Source of the DNA: RPQJ01 sp963823535
GTDB lineage: Bacteria > Pseudomonadota > Gammaproteobacteria > Steroidobacterales > Steroidobacteraceae
Length of the DNA: 64,000 nucleotides
Assembly: GCA_963823535.1 (NCBI GenBank)
Contig: CAWGLZ010000006.1
Location: 1,054,001 to 1,118,000 of the forward strand
Direction: 5' to 3'
In this document: positions 26,691 through 34,970 of the stretch, piece by piece
Layout: each line of letters begins with the position of its first letter
Numbering within the stretch: the stretch's first letter is position 1
Position numbers and translations under genes: made by a program
Notes under the pieces: model-generated
Told to the model about the DNA's origin: nothing
The model's database searches: none
Seen by the model: the letters and a program-made list of their open reading frames with translations, nothing else

Positions 26691-27691
26691 GTGCTCTCGC
26701 CGCCGCTGCGGGGCGCTGCCAGGATGGCATCCACGAAGGTTTCAGCGTCGAAGACGCCGAAATCCTCGGCCGACTCGCCGACCCCGACGAAGCGGAGCGG
26801 GATCGCGAGGCGATCCGCGATGGCGAGCACGATGCCGCCCTTCGCCGTCCCGTCGAGCTTCGTGAGCACGAGTCCGGTGACGCCGAGCGCCTGGTTGAAC
26901 TGCTGGGCCTGGGTAAGCGCGTTCTGTCCCTGGCCGGCGTCGAGCACCAGCAGGACCTCGTGCGGCGCGGAGGCGTCGAGGCGGCCGAGCACGCGCTTCA
27001 CTTTCTTTAGTTCGTCCATCAGGTTGCTCTGCGTATGCAGGCGTCCCGCGGTGTCCGCGATGAGCACGTCCGCGCCCCGCGCCTGGGCCGACTGCATCGC
27101 GTCGAAGATCACGGCGGCCGGGTCCGCGCCGGCCGCCTGCGCGATCACGGGAACGTCGTTGCGGTCGCCCCAGATCTGCAGCTGTTCGATGGCGGCGGCG
27201 CGGAAGGTATCGCCCGCCGCCAGCGTGACCTTGAGGCCCTCCGCGGTGAGTCGTCGTGCGAGCTTGCCGATGGTGGTCGTCTTGCCCGAACCGTTGACGC
27301 CGACGACGAGGATCACGAACGGCTTCTTCGAAGGGTCGACGATCAGGGGCTGGCTGACGGGTCCGACGATGCCGAGGAGCGACTGGCGGAGCGCCGCGAT
27401 CAGCGCCTCGAGGTTGCCGAGTTCCTTGCGGGCCACCTTGCCGCGCAGGCCGGAGAGGATCTTTTCCGTGGTCTCGATGCCGACGTCGGCGCCGATGAGG
27501 CGCATCTCGAGTTCGTCGAGCACGCCCTCGTCGATCGTTCCGCCGGGCAGCAGGTTCGCAAGGTCGTAGGTGAGCCAGGAGTCGCCGCGGTTCAGCTTCG
27601 CCCGCATGCGCGCCAGGAAGCCCGGTTGCTTCGTGGCAGCCTGCGGCGCGCCCTCGTCGGGCTTCTTCGACTTTAAGTTAAACAGTCCCAT
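26687..27691 (-). CDS. ftsY: Signal recognition particle receptor FtsY
   Basis: 334 aa. The N-terminal acidic A domain is short (about 30 residues; E. coli has about 200). The NG domain has G1 'GVNGSGKTTT', 'AGDTFRAAAIEQLQ', G3 'DTAGRLHTQSNLMDEL' and G4 'TKLDGTAKGG', with the C-terminal 'PLRFVGVGESAEDFGVFDAETFV'. The receptor docks SRP-ribosome complexes at the inner membrane. It heads the ftsY-ftsE-ftsX run, with rpoH downstream. Confidence 0.97.
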
Positions 27692-27892
27692 GGCTCGGGT
27701 CGACGGCGAAACGGGAATTGTAGCGGAAGGCTAGTCTTCCGATCCGCGCCGCGCCCGGGGCGCAACGCGTCACGCCAGTCGTGAGCAGCGTGCACAGCTT
27801 CGACCCCGAACGTCGCAATGCTTTACAGCGACGACACTGCCGGGTGTGCCGAGACCTCTGCTTTGATTTTGTAATCAATGAGTTGGCCAAGA

Positions 27893-27908
27893 AGGCACAG
27901 TTCTTGCA
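27893..27908 (+). promoter_or_regulatory. Sigma-54 promoter candidate for the PEP-CTERM hydrolase
   Basis: AGGCACAGTTCTTGCA keeps GGCAC and TTGCA with the correct GG-N10-GC spacing. It ends 43 bp before ATG 27951 (18 bp before ATG 27927). Many PEP-CTERM genes are driven by RpoN with the PrsK/PrsR two-component system, so the location fits. Upstream is an inverted repeat TGATT-N4-AATCA (27864-27877). The remaining gap from 27692 shows nothing else clear. Confidence 0.6.
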
Positions 27909-27950
27909 GACACAATAGGACCAAAAATGAACTGGAAGGGGAAAAGCACC

Positions 27951-28937
27951 ATGAACCCAGGCAAGCGCCTGAGCAGTCTGCTGGTCGCGGCAACGGCGGC
28001 CGTGGTCTGTGCGCCGGCCGGAGCGGCCGTCGACAACATCGTGTTCTTCGGGGACAGCCTGTCCGACACCGGGAACATCTGGTACGCAACCGGCGGCTTC
28101 CCTCCAGCGCCGTACTACCAGGGGAGTAGCGGCGGAGCGCCCGATTTCACCGGTGGCCAGTGGTCCGGTCCGGGTGGCCCGTCGTGGCCGACGCTGTTCG
28201 CGTCCATGTTCGGCCTGGCGGCGACGCCCTCGCTCGTGCCCGGCGGCAACAACTACGCCTGGGGTGGTGCCAGGACGGGCGTCAATTCAGACCCGATGGG
28301 CGCGCCGTGGCTCGACCAGCAGGTGGGGCTCTATGGTTTGAGCGGCAGCCCGCCGGGCGCCGGTACGCTCGTTTCGATCATGATCGGCGGCAACGACGTC
28401 GCCAACAATCTCGGCGACGCGGCGGCGCTCAACGCCGGCATCACGAGCATCGTGACCCAGATGTCGAACTTGTACGGCCTGGGCGCTCGCCAGTTCCTGG
28501 TGTCCAACGTGCCCGACATTGGCGTGACACCGCGGTTCCAGGAGATCGACGCCGCCCTGCCCGGAACCGCGGCGTTTGCCACCGCCTGGACCATGCAGTG
28601 GAACAGTGCCCTCGAGATGGCCCTGGGCCAGCTGATGCTGCCGGGGGCAGAGATCAACTTCTTTGATTTCTACACCTTCTCCAAGGATCCGGAACTGCTG
28701 GCAGGATTCGCCAATACGACCGACGCCTGTCTCACCGAGATGTCGATCTGCAGCGATCCGGCCTCGTACTTCTACTGGGATTCGTTCCATCCCTCATCGA
28801 CGAGCCACGCGTTGCTCGCCCGTGAGTTGTTCCGGACGACGGTGCCCGAACCCGGCACGCTCGCCCTGCTGTTGCTCGGCCTGCCAGGCCTGGCGCTCGG
28901 GCTGCGTCGTCGTCGGGCGGTCTGCCGGACGACCTGA
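27951..28937 (+). CDS. SGNH/GDSL hydrolase with PEP-CTERM sorting signal
   Basis: 328 aa from ATG 27951 (GGAAGGGG 9 nt upstream); ATG 27927 is an alternative adding 8 residues. A signal peptide (about 1-26) is followed by block I 'FFGDSLSDTGN' with nucleophile Ser36. Later blocks are 'IMIGGNDVANNL' (Gly/Asn), and 'YWDSFHPSSTSHALLA' (Asp/His). The C-terminus is a complete PEP-CTERM signal: VPEPGTLALLLLGLPGLALG followed by an Arg-rich tail. The protein should be exported, sorted by an exosortase and probably attached to exopolysaccharide. No exosortase is in the window. A sigma-54-like promoter lies upstream. Confidence 0.92.
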   Translation: MNPGKRLSSLLVAATAAVVCAPAGAAVDNIVFFGDSLSDTGNIWYATGGFPPAPYYQGSSGGAPDFTGGQWSGPGGPSWPTLFASMFGLAATPSLVPGGNNYAWGGARTGVNSDPMGAPWLDQQVGLYGLSGSPPGAGTLVSIMIGGNDVANNLGDAAALNAGITSIVTQMSNLYGLGARQFLVSNVPDIGVTPRFQEIDAALPGTAAFATAWTMQWNSALEMALGQLMLPGAEINFFDFYTFSKDPELLAGFANTTDACLTEMSICSDPASYFYWDSFHPSSTSHALLARELFRTTVPEPGTLALLLLGLPGLALGLRRRRAVCRTT

Positions 28938-28957
28938 CGGCAATCCCGTCCGGAGCC

Positions 28958-28986
28958 AAAGAAGCCCCGCATTGCGGGGCTTCTTT
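28958..28986 (+). terminator. Rho-independent terminator after the SGNH hydrolase gene
   Basis: Perfect 13-bp stem (AAAGAAGCCCCGC, loop ATT, GCGGGGCTTCTTT) 20 bp after the stop, followed by a pyrimidine-rich CTTT. The A-rich left arm makes it usable in both directions. It separates the hydrolase gene from rsmD. Confidence 0.85.
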
Positions 28987-29048
28987 CTTTGCAGCGCTCG
29001 CGAGCGACCGCGACCTGCCTCCGCGCCGGGCGCGGTATGCTCCGGCGC

Positions 29049-29675
29049 ATGCCGCGCAAGACCCACGCCCCCGCAACAGGTGCAGGACCACGCGCGAGCC
29101 GCGGGGACCAGCGCTTCCTGCTGCGGATCATCGGCGGGGAGTGGCGGGGCCGCAGGATCCGCTTTCCGCCGGTCGAGGCGATTCGCCCCACCCCCGATCG
29201 CGTGCGCGAGACGCTCTTCAACTGGCTGCAGTCGGCGGTGCCGGGCAGCCGCTGCCTCGATCTCTACGCCGGCAGCGGGGCCCTGGGGCTCGAGGCCCTG
29301 TCGCGCGGTGCGCGCGAGGTCGTGTTCGTGGACGTCGAGCCGGCCGTGGCCCGTCATCTCGCCGATACACTGCGCAACCTGCGCTGCGACCGGGGGCGGG
29401 TCGTGCGGTCGGATGCGCGGCAATACCTCGACGGCATTTCCGAACCATTCGACGTCATCCTCCTCGATCCACCCTTCGGCGAGCAGGTGCTGGACGAGAT
29501 CTGCCAGCGCATCGAGGATGGCGGCTGGCTCGCCGGCGGCGGTTTGGTCTATCTGGAGTCGCCGGCCTCGGCGGGCGCGCCAGATCTCCCGCAGGGCTGG
29601 ACGCTGCTCCGGAGCAAGCGCGCCGGTGAGGTGGGCTATCATCTCGCACGACGCGACACGGCCGACCGTACCTGA
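29049..29675 (+). CDS. rsmD: 16S rRNA (guanine966-N2)-methyltransferase RsmD
   Basis: 208 aa from ATG 29049. The opening 'RIIGGEWRGRRIRFP' and 'RPTPDRVRETLFNWL' are diagnostic for RsmD. The SAM motif is 'CLDLYAGSGALGLEALSRGA', and the catalytic DPPF lies in 'FDVILLDPPFGEQ'. The basic N-terminal tail is a little long; ATG 29037 is an alternative. It is divergent from ftsY as in E. coli, but with the PEP-CTERM gene in between, and 15 bp upstream of coaD. Confidence 0.95.
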   Translation: MPRKTHAPATGAGPRASRGDQRFLLRIIGGEWRGRRIRFPPVEAIRPTPDRVRETLFNWLQSAVPGSRCLDLYAGSGALGLEALSRGAREVVFVDVEPAVARHLADTLRNLRCDRGRVVRSDARQYLDGISEPFDVILLDPPFGEQVLDEICQRIEDGGWLAGGGLVYLESPASAGAPDLPQGWTLLRSKRAGEVGYHLARRDTADRT

Positions 29676-29690
29676 CACAAGCGAGGTCTC

Positions 29691-30173
29691 ATGGGCAGCC
29701 GCGCAATGTATCCCGGGACCTTCGATCCCTTCACGAACGGCCACAACGACCTGGTGCGCCGTGCGGCCCGCATCTTCGACCACGTGGTCGTGTCGATTGC
29801 CGCCAACCCGAACAAGGCGCCGCTGTTCACGCTGGAGCAACGCGTGGACATCGCGCGGCGCGTGCTCGCCGACGTGCCCAACGTCGAAGTCACGGGTTAT
29901 TCCGGTCTGACGGTGGATTTCGCCCGCGAGCACGGGCTCAACGTGATCGTCCGCGGCCTGCGCGCGGTGTCGGACTTCGAGTTCGAGTTCCAGCTCGCCA
30001 CCATGAGCCGGCACCTCAATGGCGAGGTCGAGACCGTGTTCCTCACGCCCAGCGAGCAGTTCAGCTTCGTCTCCTCCACGCTGATCCGCGAGATCGCAAG
30101 CCTCGGCGGCAACGTCCGCGAGTTCGTGCACCCGATCGTGGCCGAGGCACTCGCGCACCGATTCGCCCGATGA
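29691..30173 (+). CDS. coaD: Phosphopantetheine adenylyltransferase
   Basis: 160 aa, standard length. 'MYPGTFDPFTNGHNDLVRRA' carries the nucleotidyltransferase motif (here T-N-G-H), 'VRGLRAVSDFEFEFQLA' binds phosphopantetheine, and 'FVSSTLIREIASLGG' is the ISSTxVR-type motif. It makes dephospho-CoA from 4'-phosphopantetheine and ATP. The start at 29691 is 4 nt after GAGG; a shorter start at 29706 is possible. Its TGA overlaps the ggt start (ATGA). Confidence 0.97.
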   Translation: MGSRAMYPGTFDPFTNGHNDLVRRAARIFDHVVVSIAANPNKAPLFTLEQRVDIARRVLADVPNVEVTGYSGLTVDFAREHGLNVIVRGLRAVSDFEFEFQLATMSRHLNGEVETVFLTPSEQFSFVSSTLIREIASLGGNVREFVHPIVAEALAHRFAR

Positions 30174-31900
30174 GCGCTGCGTCCCTGGCGCGCGCCGCGA
30201 CAGCGCGTGCGGGCCTGGTCCGCGGCCGGTGGCTGCTGGCGGTCGCCGCGGCGCTGCTGGCGCTGCCGAGCCTGGCGGCCAATGCGCCCGGCAAGGCGGC
30301 GATCGCCTCCGCGCATCCCCTGGCCACCGCGGCCGGCATGGAAATCCTGGGGCACGGCGGGAATGCTTTCGACGCGGCCGTTGCGGTCAGCGCGGCACTC
30401 GCCGTCGTCGAGCCGAACGGGTCGGGTCTGGGCGGCGGCGGGTTCTACCTGTTGCACCGGGCCAGCGACGGCCGGCAGGTGGTGGTCGACGCCCGCGAGG
30501 TGGCGCCGGCCGCGGCCACGCGCGACATGTTCCTCGACGCCGATGGCAACCCGGTCAACGGGCTGTCCACGCGGCACGCCAAGGCGGCCGGCATCCCCGG
30601 TGAGCCTGCGGGCTGGGACCACCTGACGCGCAACTACGGCCGCCTGCCGCTCGCCGAAAGCCTCGCGCCCGCGATCCGCCTGGCGCGCAAGGGCTTCGTC
30701 ATCAGTGATTCCATGCACAAGGACCTCGCCCGCGCGATCGCGGATGACGAGCTCGACCGCAATCCGACCCGGGACTTCGTGCGCATCTACCTCGTGAAGG
30801 GCCGTGCACCGCCGGTCGGGCATCGCCTGCGGCTGCCGGAGCTGGCGCGCAGCCTCGAGGTGCTGGCGCAGGGCGGTGCGGGGGCATTCTACCGCGGCCG
30901 GTTCGCCCGCAAGCTCATCGATGGCGTGCAGTCGCTCGGCGGGATCTGGACGATGGACGATCTTGCCGGCTATCGCGTGGTCGAGCGCGAGCCGATCGTG
31001 ACGAGCTATCACGGCCTGCGGGTCGTGAGCCCGCCGCCACCGTCGTCGGGCGGCGTCTGGCTGGCGAGCGTGCTCAACGTGCTGTCGGGGTATGACCTCG
31101 GACGGATGGACAACGTGACCCGCAAGCACGTCACGCTGGAGTCGATGCGCCGCGCGCACCGCGATCGTGCCCAGTACCTGGGAGATCCTGCGTTCACGGA
31201 CGTGCCCGTGCGCCTGCTCACGAGCCCGGACTACGCCGCGGGACTGCGCGCCTCGATCCGCCTGGACAAGGCGACGCCGAGCGACCTGCTGCCGGGGTAC
31301 GTGGACGGGGGCGGGCAGGGCCGGCACACGACGCATTTCTCCGTGCTGGATGCCGAGGGCAATCGTGTCGCCGGCAGCATCACGCTCAACGGCTGGTTCG
31401 GCAGCGGCATCGTGGTGCCGGGCACGGGCATCCTGCTCAACAACCAGATGGACGACTTCGTGATGAAGCCCGGCGTGCCGAACATGTACGGGCTGGTCGG
31501 TGCGGAGGCGAACGCCATTGCGCCCGGCAAGCGGCCGCTGTCGAGCATGTCGCCGACCTTCGTCGAAGGCGAACGTGGCGTGGCGATCATGGGCACGCCC
31601 GGTGGCAGCTACATCCCGAGCATGGTGCTGCTCGGCATCCTCAACTGGCAGGCAGAGGCCGACGCATCCACAATCGTCGGCGCGCCGCGCTACCACCACC
31701 AGTATCGGCCGGATGCGGTGTACGCGGAGCCGGCGGCGTTCTCGAGCGACGAGCGTGCCGGGCTCGCGAGCCGCGGCCACTCGATCCGCCCGTGGCCGGC
31801 GACGATCGGCAACATGCACGTCGTCACCTGGGACGCCGCGACCGGCAAGGTCGACGCGGCCTCCGACTCCCGCTGGGGCGGCGCGGCATCGGTCCGCTGA
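30170..31900 (+). CDS. ggt: Gamma-glutamyltransferase
   Basis: 576 aa with an N-terminal signal peptide (hydrophobic at about 20-37, ending LPSLAANA). The autoprocessing Thr nucleophile is in 'RHTTHFSVLDAEGN', and 'NNQMDDFVMKPGVPNMYGL', 'KRPLSSMSPTFV' and 'GTPGGSYIP' line the gamma-glutamyl site as in E. coli Ggt. The periplasmic enzyme breaks down glutathione and gamma-glutamyl compounds. Translational overlap with coaD and position before radC are not part of the E. coli order, so ggt has been inserted there or moved. Confidence 0.95.
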   Translation: MSAASLARAATARAGLVRGRWLLAVAAALLALPSLAANAPGKAAIASAHPLATAAGMEILGHGGNAFDAAVAVSAALAVVEPNGSGLGGGGFYLLHRASDGRQVVVDAREVAPAAATRDMFLDADGNPVNGLSTRHAKAAGIPGEPAGWDHLTRNYGRLPLAESLAPAIRLARKGFVISDSMHKDLARAIADDELDRNPTRDFVRIYLVKGRAPPVGHRLRLPELARSLEVLAQGGAGAFYRGRFARKLIDGVQSLGGIWTMDDLAGYRVVEREPIVTSYHGLRVVSPPPPSSGGVWLASVLNVLSGYDLGRMDNVTRKHVTLESMRRAHRDRAQYLGDPAFTDVPVRLLTSPDYAAGLRASIRLDKATPSDLLPGYVDGGGQGRHTTHFSVLDAEGNRVAGSITLNGWFGSGIVVPGTGILLNNQMDDFVMKPGVPNMYGLVGAEANAIAPGKRPLSSMSPTFVEGERGVAIMGTPGGSYIPSMVLLGILNWQAEADASTIVGAPRYHHQYRPDAVYAEPAAFSSDERAGLASRGHSIRPWPATIGNMHVVTWDAATGKVDAASDSRWGGAASVR

Positions 31901-31982
31901 GAAACTCGCTCGACCCGCGCAATTTGTCCGGTGCGTGCGCCGGCCACGAGCGGCGACCATGGGCTCCGGAGGAACGAGCCCG

Positions 31983-32657
31983 ATGCCGCTGCAACACTGG
32001 CCCGAATCTGAGCGCCCGCGCGAGAAGCTGCTGAGGCTGGGTGCGGCCTCGTTGTCCGAGGCCGAGTTGCTCGCGATCCTGCTGCAGACCGGTACGCCCG
32101 GCCATTCGGCGATCGACATGGCGCGCAGCCTGCTGGTCCAGTTCCAGTCGCTGCGCGGACTGCTCACCGCCGAGCGCAAGTCGTTATGCCGGGTGCGCGG
32201 CCTCGGGGAGGCGAAGTACGCGCTGTTGCAGGCATCGCTCGAGCTGTCGCGACGGCACTACGCGGAGCAGATGCAGACGGGCCCGGCGCTCGCCAATCCG
32301 CGGGCCACCCGCGAGTTCCTGCGGGCGCGACTGCGCGACCGCGACCACGAGGTGTTCTGCTGCCTGTTCCTCGACAATCGCCATCGCGTGATCTGCTTCG
32401 AAGAGGTCTTCCGCGGCACGATCGACGGGGCGAGCGTCCACCCGCGCGACGTGGTCAAGCTGGCCCTGGCGCGCAACGCCGCCGCGGTCATCCTCGCCCA
32501 CAATCACCCCTCGGGCGTCGCCGAGCCGAGCCAGGCGGACGAGCTGATCACGGGACGGCTGCGCGACGCGCTCGCGCTCGTCGACATCCGAGTGCTCGAC
32601 CACATCGTGGTGGGCGACGGCGCGTGTGTCTCCTTCGCGGAGCGGGGGTTATTGTAA
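31983..32657 (+). CDS. radC: RadC family protein (JAMM domain)
   Basis: 224 aa from ATG 31983, chosen because GGAGGA lies 9 nt upstream; ATG 31959 is less likely. An N-terminal helix-hairpin-helix region (RVRGLGEAKYALLQASLEL) precedes the MPN/JAMM metalloprotease-like domain with 'HPRDVVKLALARNAAAVILAHNHPSG', which holds the His-x-His and later Asp. The role of RadC is unclear; the old DNA-repair name has been withdrawn in E. coli. In E. coli radC is next to rpmB; here 7.6 kb of other genes intervene. Confidence 0.95.
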   Translation: MPLQHWPESERPREKLLRLGAASLSEAELLAILLQTGTPGHSAIDMARSLLVQFQSLRGLLTAERKSLCRVRGLGEAKYALLQASLELSRRHYAEQMQTGPALANPRATREFLRARLRDRDHEVFCCLFLDNRHRVICFEEVFRGTIDGASVHPRDVVKLALARNAAAVILAHNHPSGVAEPSQADELITGRLRDALALVDIRVLDHIVVGDGACVSFAERGLL

Positions 32658-32689
32658 GTGGACTGAGCTTAGTCAACCCGGTGCCGCCG

Positions 32690-32794
32690 ATGAGCACGAT
32701 TGTCAGCATCCACGAAGCCAAGACGCATCTTTCGCGCCTGCTCACCGACGACGCGATCCAGGACGGCTACGGCGAGATCGTCACCGTGGTGTGA
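32690..32794 (+). pseudogene. Truncated Phd/YefM-type antitoxin remnant
   Basis: 34 codons from ATG 32690 to TGA 32794. The first 18 residues (MSTIVSIHEAKTHLSRLL) are an almost textbook Phd/YefM antitoxin N-terminus; the sequence then loses the family pattern, although 'GYGEIVTVV' looks like a damaged 'GEEIVIAR'. A normal antitoxin has about 80 aa and is followed by a toxin; there is neither. A near-palindrome (GACT-N6-AGTC, 32661-32674) precedes it. It is probably the end of a lost toxin-antitoxin locus. Confidence 0.6.
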
Positions 32795-32803
32795 TCGGGC
32801 AGT

Positions 32804-34735
32804 TCAGCCCAGCCCCAGCCGGCCAACGACGGCACGAAAGCGCGGTTCGTCGCGCAGGGCGTCGAATCCCGGATCGACATTGATGAAACCCACCATCTGC
32901 GAGCGATCGGTGAGTGACCGTTCGAGTGCCGCGAGGGCCGGCTCGCGCTCGCCGAGCGCCGCGTAGACCAGTGCGGCGTGGTACCCGACGCCAAACTGCT
33001 GGGCCCCCAGTACCTGCAGGTGCTCGAGTTCGGCCCGTGCTTCGTCCGCGCGTCCTGCCAGCGCGTAGGCGCGGCCAAGGTTCGACAGGCTCCCTGGCGC
33101 CGGCGCGCCCAAGCCCTCTACCAGGCGGATGGCTGCGTCCGGCTCGCCGCGGAAGATGTGCAGCCGCGCCAGATGGTGTCGTACCAGGGGCGAGTCGGGC
33201 GCCGCCTCGTGCAGATCCTGCAGCTGCTCGAGCGCGACATCGAGGCGCCCGGTGTAGCTCAGCACCATGCCGACATTTGCGGCGAAGGTGAGTGACATCG
33301 GCTCCACCAGCTGCGCATGCCGGGCCTCGGCCAGGGCCTCGGGAATGCGCCCCTGCATGAGCTGGCTGTTGGCGAGCCACATCAACGCCTGCGCGTGGTT
33401 CGGACGCAGGCTCAGCGCGTGACGGTAGAGTCGCTCGCCTTGTTGCCAGTCCCGGTCGAACTGCGTCGCCACGTGACCGAGCGATGCGTGCGCTTCGCCC
33501 AGCAGCTCGTCGATCTCGACCGCGCGTTCGGCCGCCGAGCGGGCGCGGGGGAACACCGTGCCCGGGGGACGCATGTCGAAAACCCCGAGCACCGCGTACG
33601 CGTCGGCGAGCCCCGCGTGAGGCAGCGCGAACTGCGGGTCGCGCGCGGCGGCCGCCTCGTAGAACTTGATCGAGCGCAGGACGCCGTCTTCGGTCTTGCG
33701 GTCCCAGTGATAGCGGCCGTTCAGGTAGAGCTGCCATGCCTGGGCATCGGTCGTGTCTGCTCGAGCGAGGCGATTGCGCTGGGCGTCCGACAGCTCGAGC
33801 GACAGGGCCCGCACCAGCTGGTTCGCGAGCGATTCCTGCACGCGGAAGAAATCATCGAGATTCTCGTTGAAGCTGCCGGCCCACAGCGAGCGGCCGTCGT
33901 TCGCGTCGATCAACCGGGCGGTGAGCCTCAGCCGGTCGTTCTCGACCTGTACGTGGCCTTCGAGGACCGCGGCGACTCGCAACGTGCGCCCAGCCTGCTG
34001 GGCATCCACACCCTGGCCGGAATAGCGGCGCACGGAACTCAGCGGAGAGACGACGATGCCCGGCAGCTCGCTCAGTCGGTTGATCATCGACTCGGTGAGC
34101 CCGAGCTCGACGGCCTCGTTGGCGGCGGAGGCGACCAGCGGCTTGAACGGCAGCACGGCGATCGACTGCGGCAATCCCTGCGTCGCGCGCGGCCTGCCGA
34201 GCCAGTAGGCCGAGCCGACGAGCGCTGCGGTGACGGTGCCGCCCGCGGCGAGGAACCAGCGTCGCGAACGTGACGCTGGTGCGGGCGCCAGCGTGGGAGC
34301 GACCTCGGTGACCGGCGGCTCGTGTTTCGGCGGAGCAGGTGCCGCGGGCTCAGCCGGGGCCGGAGACTCTGCTGCAGGGGCCGCAGCTGCCACAGGGCCG
34401 TCGCTCTCGGGGCGGGCGTCTGCAATGAACTGGTAGCCGCGCCCGGCGACCGTGACGATGAATCGCGGTGTCTCGCGCGAATCCCCCAGGGCCTTGCGGA
34501 TGATGTAGATCGCCTGGTTGAGGTTGTTCTCCTCGACGACGACGCGCGACCAGACGGCCCGCATCAACTCGTCCTTGCTGACCACGCGCGCACGGTTCTC
34601 GACCAGGAAAGCGAGCACGTCGTAGGCGCGGGCGGAGAGCGGCAGCGTGCGTCCGTCGGGGTCGGCGAGACGTCGGCGCGCCAGGTCGAGCCGGAAGCCT
34701 TCGAAGAGATAGGCGGTCGGAGGGCCGTTCTGCAT
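32804..34735 (-). CDS. CadC-type winged-helix regulator with TPR domain
   Basis: 643 aa. An OmpR-type winged-helix domain (about 8-108: 'LSARAYDVLAFLVENRARVVSKDELM', 'NNLNQAIYIIRKALGD', 'FIVTVAGRGYQF') is followed by a Pro/Ala linker, one membrane helix (about 164-182, WFLAAGGTVTAALVGSAYWL), a FlgO-like region starting 'SIAVLPFKPL', and TPR repeats to the end. Such ToxR/CadC-like proteins bind DNA while membrane-held and need no receiver. It is divergent from the TonB receptor gene at 34971 and is probably its regulator (inference). Confidence 0.88.
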   Translation of the reverse strand: MQNGPPTAYLFEGFRLDLARRRLADPDGRTLPLSARAYDVLAFLVENRARVVSKDELMRAVWSRVVVEENNLNQAIYIIRKALGDSRETPRFIVTVAGRGYQFIADARPESDGPVAAAAPAAESPAPAEPAAPAPPKHEPPVTEVAPTLAPAPASRSRRWFLAAGGTVTAALVGSAYWLGRPRATQGLPQSIAVLPFKPLVASAANEAVELGLTESMINRLSELPGIVVSPLSSVRRYSGQGVDAQQAGRTLRVAAVLEGHVQVENDRLRLTARLIDANDGRSLWAGSFNENLDDFFRVQESLANQLVRALSLELSDAQRNRLARADTTDAQAWQLYLNGRYHWDRKTEDGVLRSIKFYEAAAARDPQFALPHAGLADAYAVLGVFDMRPPGTVFPRARSAAERAVEIDELLGEAHASLGHVATQFDRDWQQGERLYRHALSLRPNHAQALMWLANSQLMQGRIPEALAEARHAQLVEPMSLTFAANVGMVLSYTGRLDVALEQLQDLHEAAPDSPLVRHHLARLHIFRGEPDAAIRLVEGLGAPAPGSLSNLGRAYALAGRADEARAELEHLQVLGAQQFGVGYHAALVYAALGEREPALAALERSLTDRSQMVGFINVDPGFDALRDEPRFRAVVGRLGLG

Positions 34736-34970
34736 CGCTTCCTGCGTGAGTCGTTATGCGCCGCGGCGATGTGCGGCGCTTGCCATGGAGTTTTGATCGC
34801 AGCCTACGGTTTCGGCGCATTGCACTCAAGGGCGGCGACGGCCGACGCTGGCTGCGACAGGGCGCGAGACTGGAGCAGGGCCGGATCATTGCCACGTCCG
34901 CCCCGGCCGTGTATTCATGGGCCCACGCGCGGCAACATCGCGAATAGCCGCGGCAGCAGGGGGGTCGTCC

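Noticed and set aside
29897..32179. Open minus-strand frame of 760 codons across coaD and ggt
   Set aside because: Antisense shadow; coaD and ggt are certain on the plus strand.
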